Shown here: piece after piece, positions 47,716-59,204 of the stretch
Numbering within the stretch: position 1 is the first letter of the stretch
Layout: each line of letters starts with the position of its first letter
NCBI GenBank assembly: GCA_963995525.1
Contig: OZ023216.1
Coordinates: forward strand, 37,809,607-37,873,606
Direction of reading: 5' to 3'
DNA: 64,000 bases
Origin: Escarpia spicata
Taxonomy: Eukaryota; Annelida; Polychaeta; Sabellida; Siboglinidae
The notes under the pieces: model-generated
Told to the model about the DNA's origin: nothing
The model's database searches: none
Seen by the model: the letters and a program-made list of their open reading frames with translations, nothing else
Translations under genes and position numbers: made by a program

Positions 47716-49027
47716 GTACGTTGGTTTCTTTATACTTTATTGATACCCGATACATTGGCGCCGAAACCGGGGGTGGGGCTTCGGCGCTGAGCTCACAATA
47801 TTGTCAGTTGGGAGATAGGATTAACCCCAAATATTTAGAAAATGAGGTTCATTTTTGGGTGGAATTTGAGGTTTTTGGTGAGCCTCAAGGAAGGCCAATC
47901 GGAGAGATTTGGATGCCTCATTTGGGATTTTATTTGGGGATCTTCGGGTGTGTCTGTGCAAATTGAGGTGTTTTTTTCAGAATCTCAAAGTGTTTTTGGC
48001 CAGTCTCTGAGGGGGGTGCAATTTGGAGAGCCATAAAGCGGGTGCAGTTGGAGATTGTTGCTTTGTCTCAAGGGGAAGGGTGCAAATGAAGGATTTTGGT
48101 GAGCTTAAAAATGTGAACGTCACTGCGAAAAACATTCAATAGTACCCTTCCCCGTCTTTAGGCGCCATGATCCGACAGCGGATTGGTGCTGAAGCTCGGG
48201 CTCAGCACGCCTAATATTATTTTTTCATTATTAAAACAGTTATTGATAATTTTATACTAAAGCCATTTATTTTGCTCCCCATTTGTTAACATTTCTCCAA
48301 TTCATTCTGCAATATAAATGAGTAGCTGGCTATAGACAGTGGTGGATATTGTGTACGAATAGATTTCGCGCAGTAATTGTAGCGTGGCTGAATTATTCCG
48401 AGGACATCGAGATGGCGTTCGACTGAACATGTCAGCCAGAGAGGGTATCGAGCACTGAGCGCTCCTAAGCACTGGATTGCACGTTTCTTAGTTAAATGAC
48501 CATATATATTGCAACATTCCACAGGTGATTGTTAAACGCTTGCAACGAGTGGAATTCATCATATTTAAACCGGGAAACATATTACTGGTATATTGCAACA
48601 GTTATATGGCTGCCACATCAGAACAGTTGTAGAATAGAAATAATTATATTAGTACCCAGCGATGGATAATGTTGTGGCACTACTTTTCTCGCTGAGTTAA
48701 TCAAATAGCGGTAATCAGCTAAGTACTTATACCGATTCATGTTGTGTTAGCTTTTATGTCTATTAGCTTTTATGTATTTATATAACTTTTTCAGTGCGAT
48801 TATTAGCGTTGATGGCAAACTAAAGTAACTGAAATAAGTTAGTTATTTCAATCGTCAAACACCCTGACACACGCACATCCACCCTCCACATACACGCACA
48901 CGTCCACACGCGACGATCTGCCCGAATAATGGCTTCCGTATGAAGTGTTCTTGTAAATGTTTTGTTTTTGTTTAATTATTGGATGATGCATTCCCCAAGG
49001 TAATTCTACGATTTTGCATGTTTTTAG
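47716..49027. other. Intron 6 of iGluR gene 2
   Basis: No gene found. It starts with a GC-rich hairpin (GCGCCGAA ... TTCGGCGC at 47,758-47,789). 47,820-48,120 contains repeats of the type GGGTGCAATTTGGAGA; the rest is unassigned. Confidence 0.5.
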
Positions 49028-49204
49028 ATACATTCATCTCCGGCTTATCAGATGTTCACGGCTTTCTATGAGGGAGAAGGAAGGAAATTCAAGAACATTG
49101 GTAGCTACGATGGGTCAACACTGCAACTCACTGATAATAGAGAAATGTTCCCGAACGTCAAGTTTGGTCTGAACGGACGGCGCCTGATTGTTTCAACGAA
49201 TGAC
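49028..49204 (+). CDS. iGluR gene 2, exon 7 (linker and start of S1)
   Basis: Acceptor TTTTTAG, donor AATGAC|GTAAAT, both phase 0. MFTAFYEGEGRKFKNIGSYD (family: Y.....L..IG.W), then MFPNVKFGLNGRRLIVSTND (family: L.N..L.V.T......P). It links the amino-terminal domain to ligand-binding lobe S1. Confidence 0.83.
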
Positions 49205-49653
49205 GTAAATTTTACGCAAAGCAGACATGGAAACAATGTTTCATTAATTGATAACACATAGCTACATTCTTAACTGATAGTCTTTAAGAATACAACACAT
49301 TTCATGCAGAGATACTTCAAATAATATGGTCTTATATTAGGTATTCCACACCACGTGCGCCATATTTGGCAGGAGGGATCTTAGGGTGCATTTTCGCGGG
49401 GTTTAACTATGATGGTTTACAACAGAAATGTGTCCCACAAATGTCAACACTACATAATATGCTACTAATTCACTTACATAAAATATCCAACACAGCCACA
49501 ACACCAAATAAATCCTACTTGAGCCTCATACGTGATGGTATAATTGCAACACTGATTGCAATAGAAGCTAGTTTCACAAGTTGCGCAGGGAAGAAGATCA
49601 CATCACGAAATATTAGCCCACAACTCTCTTATGCTGTTTTGTTTCTTTTTCAG

Positions 49654-49754
49654 TGGGGTACTTTCATGAAGACGACCGTTATAGACGGTGTTGTAACATG
49701 TACGGGACTTTGTTACGACATGTTGAAGGAAATGGCAGCGAAAATGAATTTCAG
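49654..49754 (+). CDS. iGluR gene 2, exon 8 (S1)
   Basis: Acceptor CTTTTTCAG, donor TTTCAG|GTAGTC, phase 0 in and 2 out. WGTFMKTTVIDGVVTCTGLC and YDMLKEMAAKMNF. GLCYDMLKEMA matches the nearly invariant G-[YF]-C-x-[DE]-L-L-K-E-[IM]-A of S1. Confidence 0.88.
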
Positions 49755-50845
49755 GTAGTCGTATCTTTCATTCACACAACGCAAGTCCATGTAAAAGGCC
49801 AAATTACTAGCGGATAACCAACGCAGGCCATGCGCTTATGAAATATTTTAATAAAGTATGGCTAGTGAGACAATTTGGAGCAATTTTCTATCAATGAAAT
49901 GAGTATAGTTTTTGTATTCTGTGCTGCAGAATTAAGCCTGTCGAAATGATGATAATAAACATGTGCTAACACAACCTCGCGTACAACATTAATTGCAAAA
50001 AGAAATAACGCAATAAAATAATAAAATCAGCTATAGTTACGGCCATGGCATCTTTTAGTTGAGCAACGTAAACGCTTTACTGGCCACCATTGACAAAACA
50101 CACTGTATCAAGTAGCAACGTAAAGAATGTTCAAATGTTGCCGTAGACATTGTAGTGTGCAATCAAACGGACAGCTTGAACGGGAATTACGCTTACATCA
50201 CTTTGTAGATGCATGGCTGCTAGTAATTGTATTACTGGTTCACTTACATATACACACATATGCCGCCCCAGTTAACACAATTATTGTAGCATATTATTGC
50301 TTACGAACATGCAAGTGATCATAATAGTAAACTAAATATAGACTATTACGGAGAAGACATATTGACCTTTTGATCAACACGAAATCATGTTACACAATTA
50401 CAAAATGCGTACACACAAAATTGTCCACATATTACGGATCGAGTTGTACATGGGTCAACCTAGACCTTCAGAGTACTGCTGAGAGTTCGTGTCCATGATA
50501 TAAATTACATACTAAATGTGTGGATTACCTAAACATTTTAAGACAAATAAACGAAGATGCAGTTTGATGACCATCACAGAATGCGATTAAGGAATTACAT
50601 GCATTGCTGATATAAAAATGTCATGGAAATGTGGGATCGTTTCTTCAAAGGAAAACATAGCTATTATGTTGTTTAACTAGAACATATATAATGCAATTAC
50701 TTGCAAACTAAGGTAATAAAACAATGACAATTGCCTTATCTATGCTGTGTTGCTGACATTGATACGTATTACGTGGCATATGTTTTGCATAGTACATAGT
50801 CTCCGAAATACCAACACAATCGAAATATCGTGTTTCTTTATTTAG

Positions 50846-50933
50846 CTACACGATTGTACTGCCCCCTGACGGACAATGGGGAGTCTTCTCAAACGGAACT
50901 TACAACGGCGTGGTTGGACAATTGCAACACAAA
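50846..50933 (+). CDS. iGluR gene 2, exon 9 (S1)
   Basis: Acceptor CTTTATTTAG, donor CACAAA|GTTAGT. With the previous exon it reads NFSYTIVLPPDGQWGVFSNG and TYNGVVGQLQHK, matching family Y.I.LV.DG.YG....G.WNGMVGEL. It enters in phase 2 and leaves in phase 0, which fits the exon at 53,064. No paralog of this exon is seen near block 1, so the duplicated block starts inside the following intron. Confidence 0.88.
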
Positions 50934-50969
50934 GTTAGTTGTATCCGTCCGTCCGTCCGCGCATAATTG

Positions 50970-51465
<496 letters not shown>

Positions 51466-53063
51466 CGAGCATGTGTACTTGTGTGCGTCCGTCGGTGTGT
51501 GTTGGTGTATTTTCATGTTCCTTGCCAGACAGCTTTCACTTCGAACTAAACGTTAATTGGTTCATCTAAAACACATCGGAAGAAAAGTAACACCGTCGTT
51601 TGTTCGAAATTCACAAAAGTTTGTGTGCATGTTTAGGGTTCGAACAGGAAGAGAGACAGACGTAAGTTGATTGCTCGTAACTCATCAGGTTAAAGGTGTT
51701 TTATGTGATTGTTCCGAAGACCGGCGATCATCTGGGGACGTTTTGCTTAATTTGCGTTAACGAGGCGAATTTGTTTAACATTTACGTCATATAAAACGTC
51801 ATTATGAATCCTCCGGGTAACCGTCTGCTGCGTCTATTGTTTGAAGCGGATTGGCATTTTTGCAAGTACAACTACTACTTACGTATAGGAGAACAACGTG
51901 CGAAACGGGCCCCCAGCCTTTTGGCGTTATTGTATTTCATACAGCTAAATTCGTGGTGGTACCGCTATGTACCTAACAAATAGGCATTACTTGGTAGAAC
52001 ATTGGTAGGTGACTTTTTGTTTTTCACACTTTTCTTCCATCTGTGCATGTTCACAAAAACCCTTAACTGTGGTATGCGTGTGCATGATATGTGTGTATTG
52101 TATTTTAAAACATACACAACATGTATTCAAACTGATGATCAACGCGAGGCCATGAATTGCGGCTAAAACCGGCCCCTGAGTGGCCCAATATGCATTTACA
52201 ATATATTACGCTATTATATTATTATATATACATAAAGTATAATAATAATAAGAAGAAATGTAAATAATATATTTTTGTATAGCGTAAATATGAGTTGTAT
52301 TGATGCATATTATTATATTATGAATTAATGTAATATACACGTATATTGTCAAGTTACATTGATCATCAACAAAGCGTGATAATAAAGACACAGCAATTGT
52401 TTCACCAATACTAAAAGTAGATCATTTAACAAAGCGAAAGTCGAGTAGCGGCGGAAAGACATGCATCGCCACGATCAGCTCATACAAATAACTACTTCGA
52501 TTGAAAATTAATCTGACCAAAATCTGTCAGCGAAGGAGCCACAACTCAACACGAGTGGAAGCAAACGGGGAAAGAAGAGATCGCTCGCCGTGAAGCTTCG
52601 AAAACCCCCGAAACAACTGGGTGTAGAAACAATAATGCACCAACTGTTTTCGGACAGTAAGCACGGGGAATAGAGGGTAAGATGTGAATTATGTGCGACG
52701 TGGGCACACAACATGATTGGCCAGGGTTCGAATGTGAACAGTGTGCTTGTGAAATGGATGATGGTGGCTAAATAATACAAGTAGATGTGCAGGGGCCCGT
52801 TTCGGGCGCAGTTTTTACCGATACAACAAAAATGGGTGGTGTTCTGAAATACTTCGTAAATGCAGTAATTTTAATATAAATACGCTACGTTTTAGCACAG
52901 ACATAGTCATAAAGACAAATACATTAGAGTAAAACAATGTCGACGTCATGAGAAATCTGGCGTAAGGGGCCCGTTTTGCACGTAGTTTGGTTGTGAATAA
53001 ATATTTCATGCGTAAACAAATGTCTCAGATTGCCTTAATGGTATACTATTATCACACACACAG

Positions 53064-53388
53064 GATGTCGATTTGGTTGTTGCTGCGTTAGCACGCGAAC
53101 AACAACGCGAACAATACGTCGACTTCAACACCGTGCCGTTTCACGTGGAATTAACAAGCGTCGCCCTACTCAAGCCGGACCCAGACGACAGTACGGTTGG
53201 TCTGTTCTTGCAGCCTTTCAAGCTGGAGGTGTGGGGGTGCATTCTGGCCGCAATTCCAATCACTAGTGTCGTCCTGTTGTTGTATGTCCGGGCGTATGGA
53301 GTCGCATTGTCGCAAAGTCAGAAGCACAAGAAACTACACAATGCAATTGACGCCGTATGGTTCAGTGGCGGTGCTTTACTTCAGCAAG
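53064..53388 (+). CDS. iGluR gene 2, exon 10 (S1 end, M1, pore loop)
   Basis: Paralog of 2,775-3,099 with the same splice sites and phase. VAALAREQQREQYVDF aligns with the agonist-binding APLT....R.....F segment of other iGluRs: the Arg is kept, but Pro and Thr positions are both Ala. LFLQPFKLEVWGCIL precedes M1, and AIDAVWFSGGALLQQ is the pore with Q at the Q/R site, expected to be calcium-permeable in family terms. Confidence 0.9.
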
Positions 53389-54164
53389 GTAAACAGACGT
53401 GTGTGCGTGGGTGCGTGCGTGTGTGTGTGTGTGTGTGTGTGCGTGTGTGCGTATGTGCGTGTGTGCGTGCGTGCGTGCGTGCGTGCGTGCGTGAGTGTGG
53501 GTGGTGTAATGGTCATGTTATATCACATACATGTTCTTATAAATCATAACTATTATACCATATTTATACATGTTGTTAGATGTTATATTAAATAACACAA
53601 AGTCGTATGTTGCAGATTTATTTCCACAGTCAAACGTGAGTAATCTTCGACACACAATTGTATGATGGTTTGCACCTGATTGATGGGTATTAACTGTTTG
53701 TTTGTGCTATAGATACTCTGACAGCGAAGAGAAGGAAGCATGTGCAATCTGAGTTCGAAATATCTTCTTTTTGGTAGATGAACCTAACGTAAAGACACCG
53801 GAGTAGAAAATGTATTTATAACAGAATGATTAATTCGCTAACAGCAAATATATTTTGTTGAGAAAACTAAGTAAGTTTAACTAACTATGCATAGGTTTGT
53901 ATGACGCACGTACATTTATATTATGCTACTGTCTTGCATCCGGAATGAAAAGTTAACAGAACTTAAAAACATTCCCATCCAGAGACCAACACCGCAAAAT
54001 GACACGTGGATGGCTTAAGAGAGTCTTACGACGTGATATGTTAATGTGTAATTCGTCCTTCTGAGAAATTTGTCAATTTTTTTGTAAACATATTCACGTT
54101 GCTAACATTTACCCAATCGGCATATAAATAGGTTCAATTCGTTTATAGTCCGTGTTGTCTTCAG

Positions 54165-54382
54165 GCTGTCATCACAAACCGAACAGTCTGGCCGTTCGAT
54201 TCGTTTTCGGCAGTTGGTGGCTCTTCTGCATTATCGTCACCGCAACGTACGGAGCCAACCTTGTCGCCTTTCTGGCCGTCACTCAGCGCACGTTGCCGTT
54301 CAAGACACTCGAAGAAATGAACCAACAGACCGACTACAAATTCGGCTTGTTGAGCGGAACGGTATGGGTGGACTACTTTAAG
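54165..54382 (+). CDS. iGluR gene 2, exon 11 (M3 and S2 start)
   Basis: Acceptor TTGTCTTCAG, donor TTTAAG|GTATGT. GSWWLFCIIVTATYGANLVA is helix M3; the gate motif is TYGANL, whereas block 1 has TYSANL and the family SYTANL. The following FGLLSGTVWVDYF occupies the place of GTLDSGSTKEFF, so the Ser-Thr that contacts ligand is Val-Trp here. The S2 and M4 exons of this gene are not in the window; by comparison with block 1 they should follow beyond the hAT element after 64,000. Confidence 0.9.
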
Positions 54383-54650
54383 GTATGTATAATAAAATAC
54401 ATATAAATGCATGGATAGTTGCCCTTTCCAAACAGCATTGACGGTATGTCTACAATTACAACGGGATTCACCCGAAAGAGCAGGCCATTGAGAATCGTGC
54501 TAAATGTGGCAGCCCTTAATATACACTTTCGATAAAGAGGTTCGGATCTCCAAAATGGCAATTTTATTAATTTGTCACAACTGACAAATGCATCCCATTA
54601 AAACAGGGAAACTTTAACTGGAAATTCATTTATTTATTTAATTCTAATGG

Positions 54651-55432
54651 CCGGGACAATGACACTTTTTGCCCGACCCGACCCGACCCGACCAGACCAG
54701 ACCAAATCCAAACCAAACTAGACACCCTCCGACTGCTGTGTATCAATTACACCGACCGACACCGACTGCGCTATACTGGAAGCCGTCATCTATATTATAT
54801 AACAGTTCGTTCTCTGTGCACCAACATCTCCGTCAGTGTTGCATGTATCGGACTGAAATTTTGCATGTGATGTACCGGGCCCACTGAGATGATTCATAGT
54901 TTGATACATTTTCGACATTCGTCCGGGGGGTGGAGAACTTAGGGGGCCAAAATATATCAAAAGGCTGTACGTGGAGTTCCAGCCGGGGAATTTAGTGTTT
55001 ACCTACATCATCGTAAAAATAATTATACCATCTAGAAATATGATGCTGGGTGTATAGAGAAATTTTGAATCGTTTTTAAGTTATTGACGTTTGAAAATCT
55101 TCAGCCCTTAACATGCACCAGGTCTAACTGTCGCTTGTCACGTAAGCATTTCGCCGCGTCAGCACCGTGAGTGCGTGCTACTTTTCCCAGGGTAACGCCG
55201 GGTAAATCTGCTAGTAATGACATCAACTTGAAAACGTTCGAATACGTCAGACTGACACCGTCTAGTCCCGACGTTTTCAAGTTTATGTGATTATGACATC
55301 ATTCCAGCTTCGCGTATAGCGCACTCAATGTCAGTTCATGTATTGTATGCACTGCAGTCGAAGTAGGTCTGGCGTGGTCTGGTTTAGTCTGGTCTGGTCT
55401 AGCCGGGCGATAAGTGCCAATGTGTTCCGACC
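54651..55432. mobile_element. Non-autonomous DNA element, block 2 copy
   Basis: Left end 'acaatgacactttttgcccg' with CCCGA/CCAGA repeats, right end TCTGG repeats with 'cgggcgataagtgccaatgtg', as in 4,334-5,272. About 160 bp shorter, with an unrelated centre at about 55,045-55,190. Confidence 0.65.
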
Positions 55433-56002
55433 TTAAGATATTGAAACGAAATGAAATACAACATGTCATGAGGTGAACAATACTTATCGACGTAACAAAT
55501 TATGTAACAAATAATGTAACAAAACTATTTCACATACACTGGTGGACCCGCAAGTCGGACACGTTACTTAAAATATGCCGGTTTTTACAAAGGTCAGACG
55601 AAATTTAATCAAAAAAGCTCATATTCCAACAAACTTCTTTTATTAAAATTGATCAAACGATTTGTTTAAAAACGGTAGATTTTGGCGAAATACATATAAA
55701 TAACGGCAGCGAGAGGAAGTCGCGCGAAAATATTTCAGAGCCGCGAGTGGGAATCGCAAGCCGTACTGGCAATAAATGTAATTATTTACGTCGACCTTTC
55801 CCGGGTGAATAATGTGAACAGTTGCTCTCATTTTAGTTGTTGAGTTTGTTAACATTCAGTTATATTTTTGCATATACATTTCATTTATATGTAATTTCAA
55901 CATAGGCGCTCCATAACACTTTCAATTTAGTGCACATTTTTGCGACACATAATCAGAAAACCAGACGACGCACCAGTAAATTATAACGTAGAAACTGGTA
56001 GG

Positions 56003-56045
<43 letters not shown>
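55433..56045. other. Intron sequence paralogous to 5,273-5,890, ending in (TA)n
   Basis: Follows block 1 closely, then runs into a TA microsatellite (56,005-56,045) in which the mobile element below is inserted. Confidence 0.8.
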
Positions 56046-56050
<5 letters not shown>

Positions 56051-56913
56051 GCAAGCAACAACACGGAGACAATATAGATATGAAAAAGGCCAAATGGATG
56101 ACGTTTGTTTATTATGGGTAACCAGTGTATAGGCCTTTTTGGCACACTGTAATATTTAAATAAAAGAAATGTGGACTCTACAACCCAATGCCAGGCCTGT
56201 GACTGAGCCCATACTAGTCTCCTGAGCATCAGGCTGTTAGAGCCCACATTTCAACATATAAAGCAGCAGTGGTATTCCTAGAACAATTGAAAGGAATGAC
56301 ATGTAATCACAGCAGAGCTTGTTATGTGTAGTTAATTTTAAAGCCAACATGATTAACTAAGCCAACATGATTAACTAAAAAGTGCCTTTCTGAATATCAC
56401 GCTATCTGCTGCCAAAAACACTAAATCTAAAATTATAATAATCCCAAATGTGGGGGTATTTCGCCCCGATATATACAATTCCTAAATCGAAAGTGGAAAA
56501 GGCATGCGACATCTCTTGCAATAAAACCCCGTGAACACATCCGGTGCAAACCCTATGCTCACAATCAACTATAAATGTGGGGAAAGCATTGAGACCAGCA
56601 ACCCTTTCCAATAACGATGCACAAATCATGACTATACATCAAACATACCTGGACGAAAAGTAGGGAGGCGGGCGGGTCAAATTAGACAAACGTCTGCTCC
56701 TTTATGCTTTCGCAAATGGAGTGCGGGATCAGCTTAGGATTCTCCTGAGGGACGCGCTCCAGTGCGCGCTGATTGGTTGATTTGATTCTCCCCACGGGAG
56801 TAATTAACATGTCCTTGCATAAATTAGCCTCCTCTGATGGGAGGCCTCCGTGTGCTGTTGTCTTGCACAAAGTCCAGTATGCAAATCGGCTGTGCCAGAT
56901 GTGCATACCATCA
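56046..56913 (-). mobile_element. Internally deleted copy of the tyrosine-recombinase element
   Basis: 868 bp made of the 420-bp left end (56,046-56,465, same as 56,914-57,333), about 210 bp of interior, and the 236-bp right end (56,678-56,913, same as 62,753-62,988). The interior bit 'gcacaaatcatgactata' with 'ctggacgaaaag' recurs at 61,238-61,280 in the full element, showing that this is a deletion derivative. It is joined without any gap to the full element at 56,913/56,914. Confidence 0.82.
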
Positions 56914-57333
56914 TTTATGCAAGCAACAACACGGAGACAATATAGATATGAAAAAGGCCAAATGGATGACGTTTGTTTATTATGGGTAACCAGTGTATAG
57001 GCCTTTTTGGCACACTGTAATATTTAAATAAAAGAAATGTGGACTCTACAACCCAATGCCAGGCCTGTGACTGAGCCCATACTAGTCTCCTGAGCATCAG
57101 GCTGTTAGAGCCCACATTTCAACATATAAAGCAGCAGTGGTATTCCTAGAACAATTGACAGGAATGACATGTAATCACAGCAGAGCTTGTTATGTGTAGT
57201 TAATTTTAAAGCCAACATGATTAACTAAGCCAACATGATTAACTAAAAAGTGCCTTTCTGAATATCACGCTATCTGCTGCCAAAAACACTAAATCTAAAA
57301 TTATAATAATCCCAAATGTGGGGGTATTTCGCC
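56914..57333. repeat. Terminal repeat L (second copy)
   Basis: 420 bp, nearly identical to 56,046-56,465; adjacent differences are one or two bases. After GGGGGTATTTCGCC the two copies diverge. Confidence 0.92.
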
Positions 57334-57400
57334 ACAGGTCACCGAACATGTGACCCCCCCACATAAACAAACTAGGCCTAACTGAAACCATATTATCCTT

Positions 57401-58947
57401 TTAAGCTATTCTGATGTACTTCTTAAAAGCGTCTGATGTCCATCTGCCTGCCGCTCTTATCTGCGCGTCAGATTCACCTCGCAATGCTGCCGCGGTAGCT
57501 GCCCCAATGCGGAAGCTGTGACCCTTAAAGGAACTAGTTTCATAACCACAGAAACCCAGCAATCGCTTTAAAGACACATCAAATTCACTGCGTAGCATCG
57601 GGGAGCCATCCGCATAGGCAAATAAAGATGATTGTATCTGACCTCTACCTGACTGAAACTCTCTCATAAAGGAAGCAAGGTATATGGGTGAACCAGGGAT
57701 GCCTCACCTCGCACCTGGAGGGACTGCGGACCCTGCCGCGTGCTATGTTTGAAACGACGGAAGGAAATTGATATTAGATCTCCTGACAACAACACGTCAC
57801 CCAACTGCAAACACCCCCCTACCTGGCTCCTTGATCGCGGTACCATTTCTCCCACCCGCAAATAAGCCTTGAAAGCTAGCACCATCATGGCACGGAGCAT
57901 TAGACATTTATAACGTGATGTAAACACGGTGGGCAATGCAAGCACAAGACGAGTGAGAATAGGCAGAGTGACAGGCAGGCGGACATCAGGGACAGATCCA
58001 AGATTACGAGCACCCGCCAAGGCCTTGGCTACAATAAAACAATTAGATGGGTCATCAAAACCATGAATCTTGTGAAAATAAGCAATGGCTGACACAATTG
58101 ACACAATAGATGCTGGGGCAGCTCCACTAGCATGCAGATGTGCTATAAAGAGTAACATCGTCGACACTGAAGCTGGCAGCTGCGAAGATAAACCAAGCGA
58201 AGCATTAAACAAAACAAACTTGTTCCAAGACCGTTCATAGTGAGCACGTGATGACGGCGCTATAGAAGCCCGCAGTAGCTGGTTCAAAGAGTCCCTAAGC
58301 CGGCCGGGGACACCCGGTAAGGCACTCTCACTGGGTTGACATCTGCCCATGGCGCCAATTCCCGGAACCTGTCCACCTGGTACGGTGTCAGTGTTTGGCC
58401 ATGGGGTCACCCTTGCGTTGCCCTGGCAAGACGACAAGGATGGCACAGTTTCGTTCGCAGCCAAGGGACGTGTCACTGCTGGGATATGACCGCGGCCGGA
58501 AGCGGCTGCCATTTGGGCGGCGCTGCCAAAGGCGGCTGACACAGACGCCAAAGCCGGATCTGGGTGCAGCACTGTTGGGGCCGGACGCAAAGCCTGCACC
58601 ATCGAGTGGATCTCATGAAGCATTTTTTCTGATGCTGTCACCCGCCGTTCCATGTCCCGCTCCCACGCAGATTGTGGTCCGACTGGCCCGAGAGTGCTAT
58701 TGACCACTGCCTGCAGATCGGCAGCGTCCTCAAAGTTCTCATGGACCGAACACTGCAACGGAGGCGTGCCCAACGCGACGGGTGGTGGCGGGTAGGCGAG
58801 CAAGACGGGTGGTGGCGGCGTGCCCCTTGAAACAGGCGGTGGCGGGGCGGCCAACGAGACAGCTGCGGCAGCCGTCCGCGAACGTGTCTGCCGAGTCAGA
58901 GAAGCCCGACGCGCCGGTCGACCACGTCCACGTGGAGCTCGAGGCAT
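57401..58947 (-). pseudogene. Tyrosine recombinase (phage-integrase fold), frameshifted
   Basis: Catalyses strand exchange for integration of the element. From the ATG at 58,947: MPRAPRGRGRPARRASLTRQ (basic), a proline-rich linker, then an SAM-like core-binding domain (APSSRAHYERSWNKFVLF, STMLLFIAHLHASGAAPASI, AIAYFHKIHG) and the catalytic domain. Catalytic residues seen: R in AYLRVGEMV, H-x-x-R in FKGHSFRIGAATAAAL, W in AAGRWTSDAFKKYIRIA and Y in the same motif. So all of R-H-R-W-Y are present. The frame changes once near 57,670-57,706 (first part stops at 57,664, second part open from upstream of 57,667), so a single indel or a programmed shift separates R from HxxR. The open frame extends upstream of the chosen ATG to 59,034. 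Confidence 0.83.
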
Positions 58948-59204
58948 TCTACAAATCAAATAACACAGCAGACACAATCTCTCAGTAGATAGAACCAGAA
59001 CATTATATAGAGTGAATCTGATTAATGTAGACAAACACTGTCCGCAACAGCTCTATCCACCCCAAACCGGAGCATTTTCAATATACCACAAACTTACTCG
59101 TGACGCCAACCAACGTAAATTGTCAGACCAACTGCCAGTATACATACACTGCAATAAGTAGATGGGCATACTTGTTGAAAGTATTATGCCACAATGGTTC
59201 ATAC

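Noticed and set aside
49338..49380. An extra receptor exon between exons 7 and 8 (TPRAPYLAGG)
   Set aside because: Exons 7 and 8 join directly in phase 0 with correct S1 spacing; the extra piece would need a phase that does not fit.
56682..56906. 75-codon protein (MHIWHSRFAYWTLC...) present twice
   Set aside because: It lies in the terminal repeat of the recombinase element, overlaps CCAAT and octamer-like promoter motifs, and has no recognisable domain.
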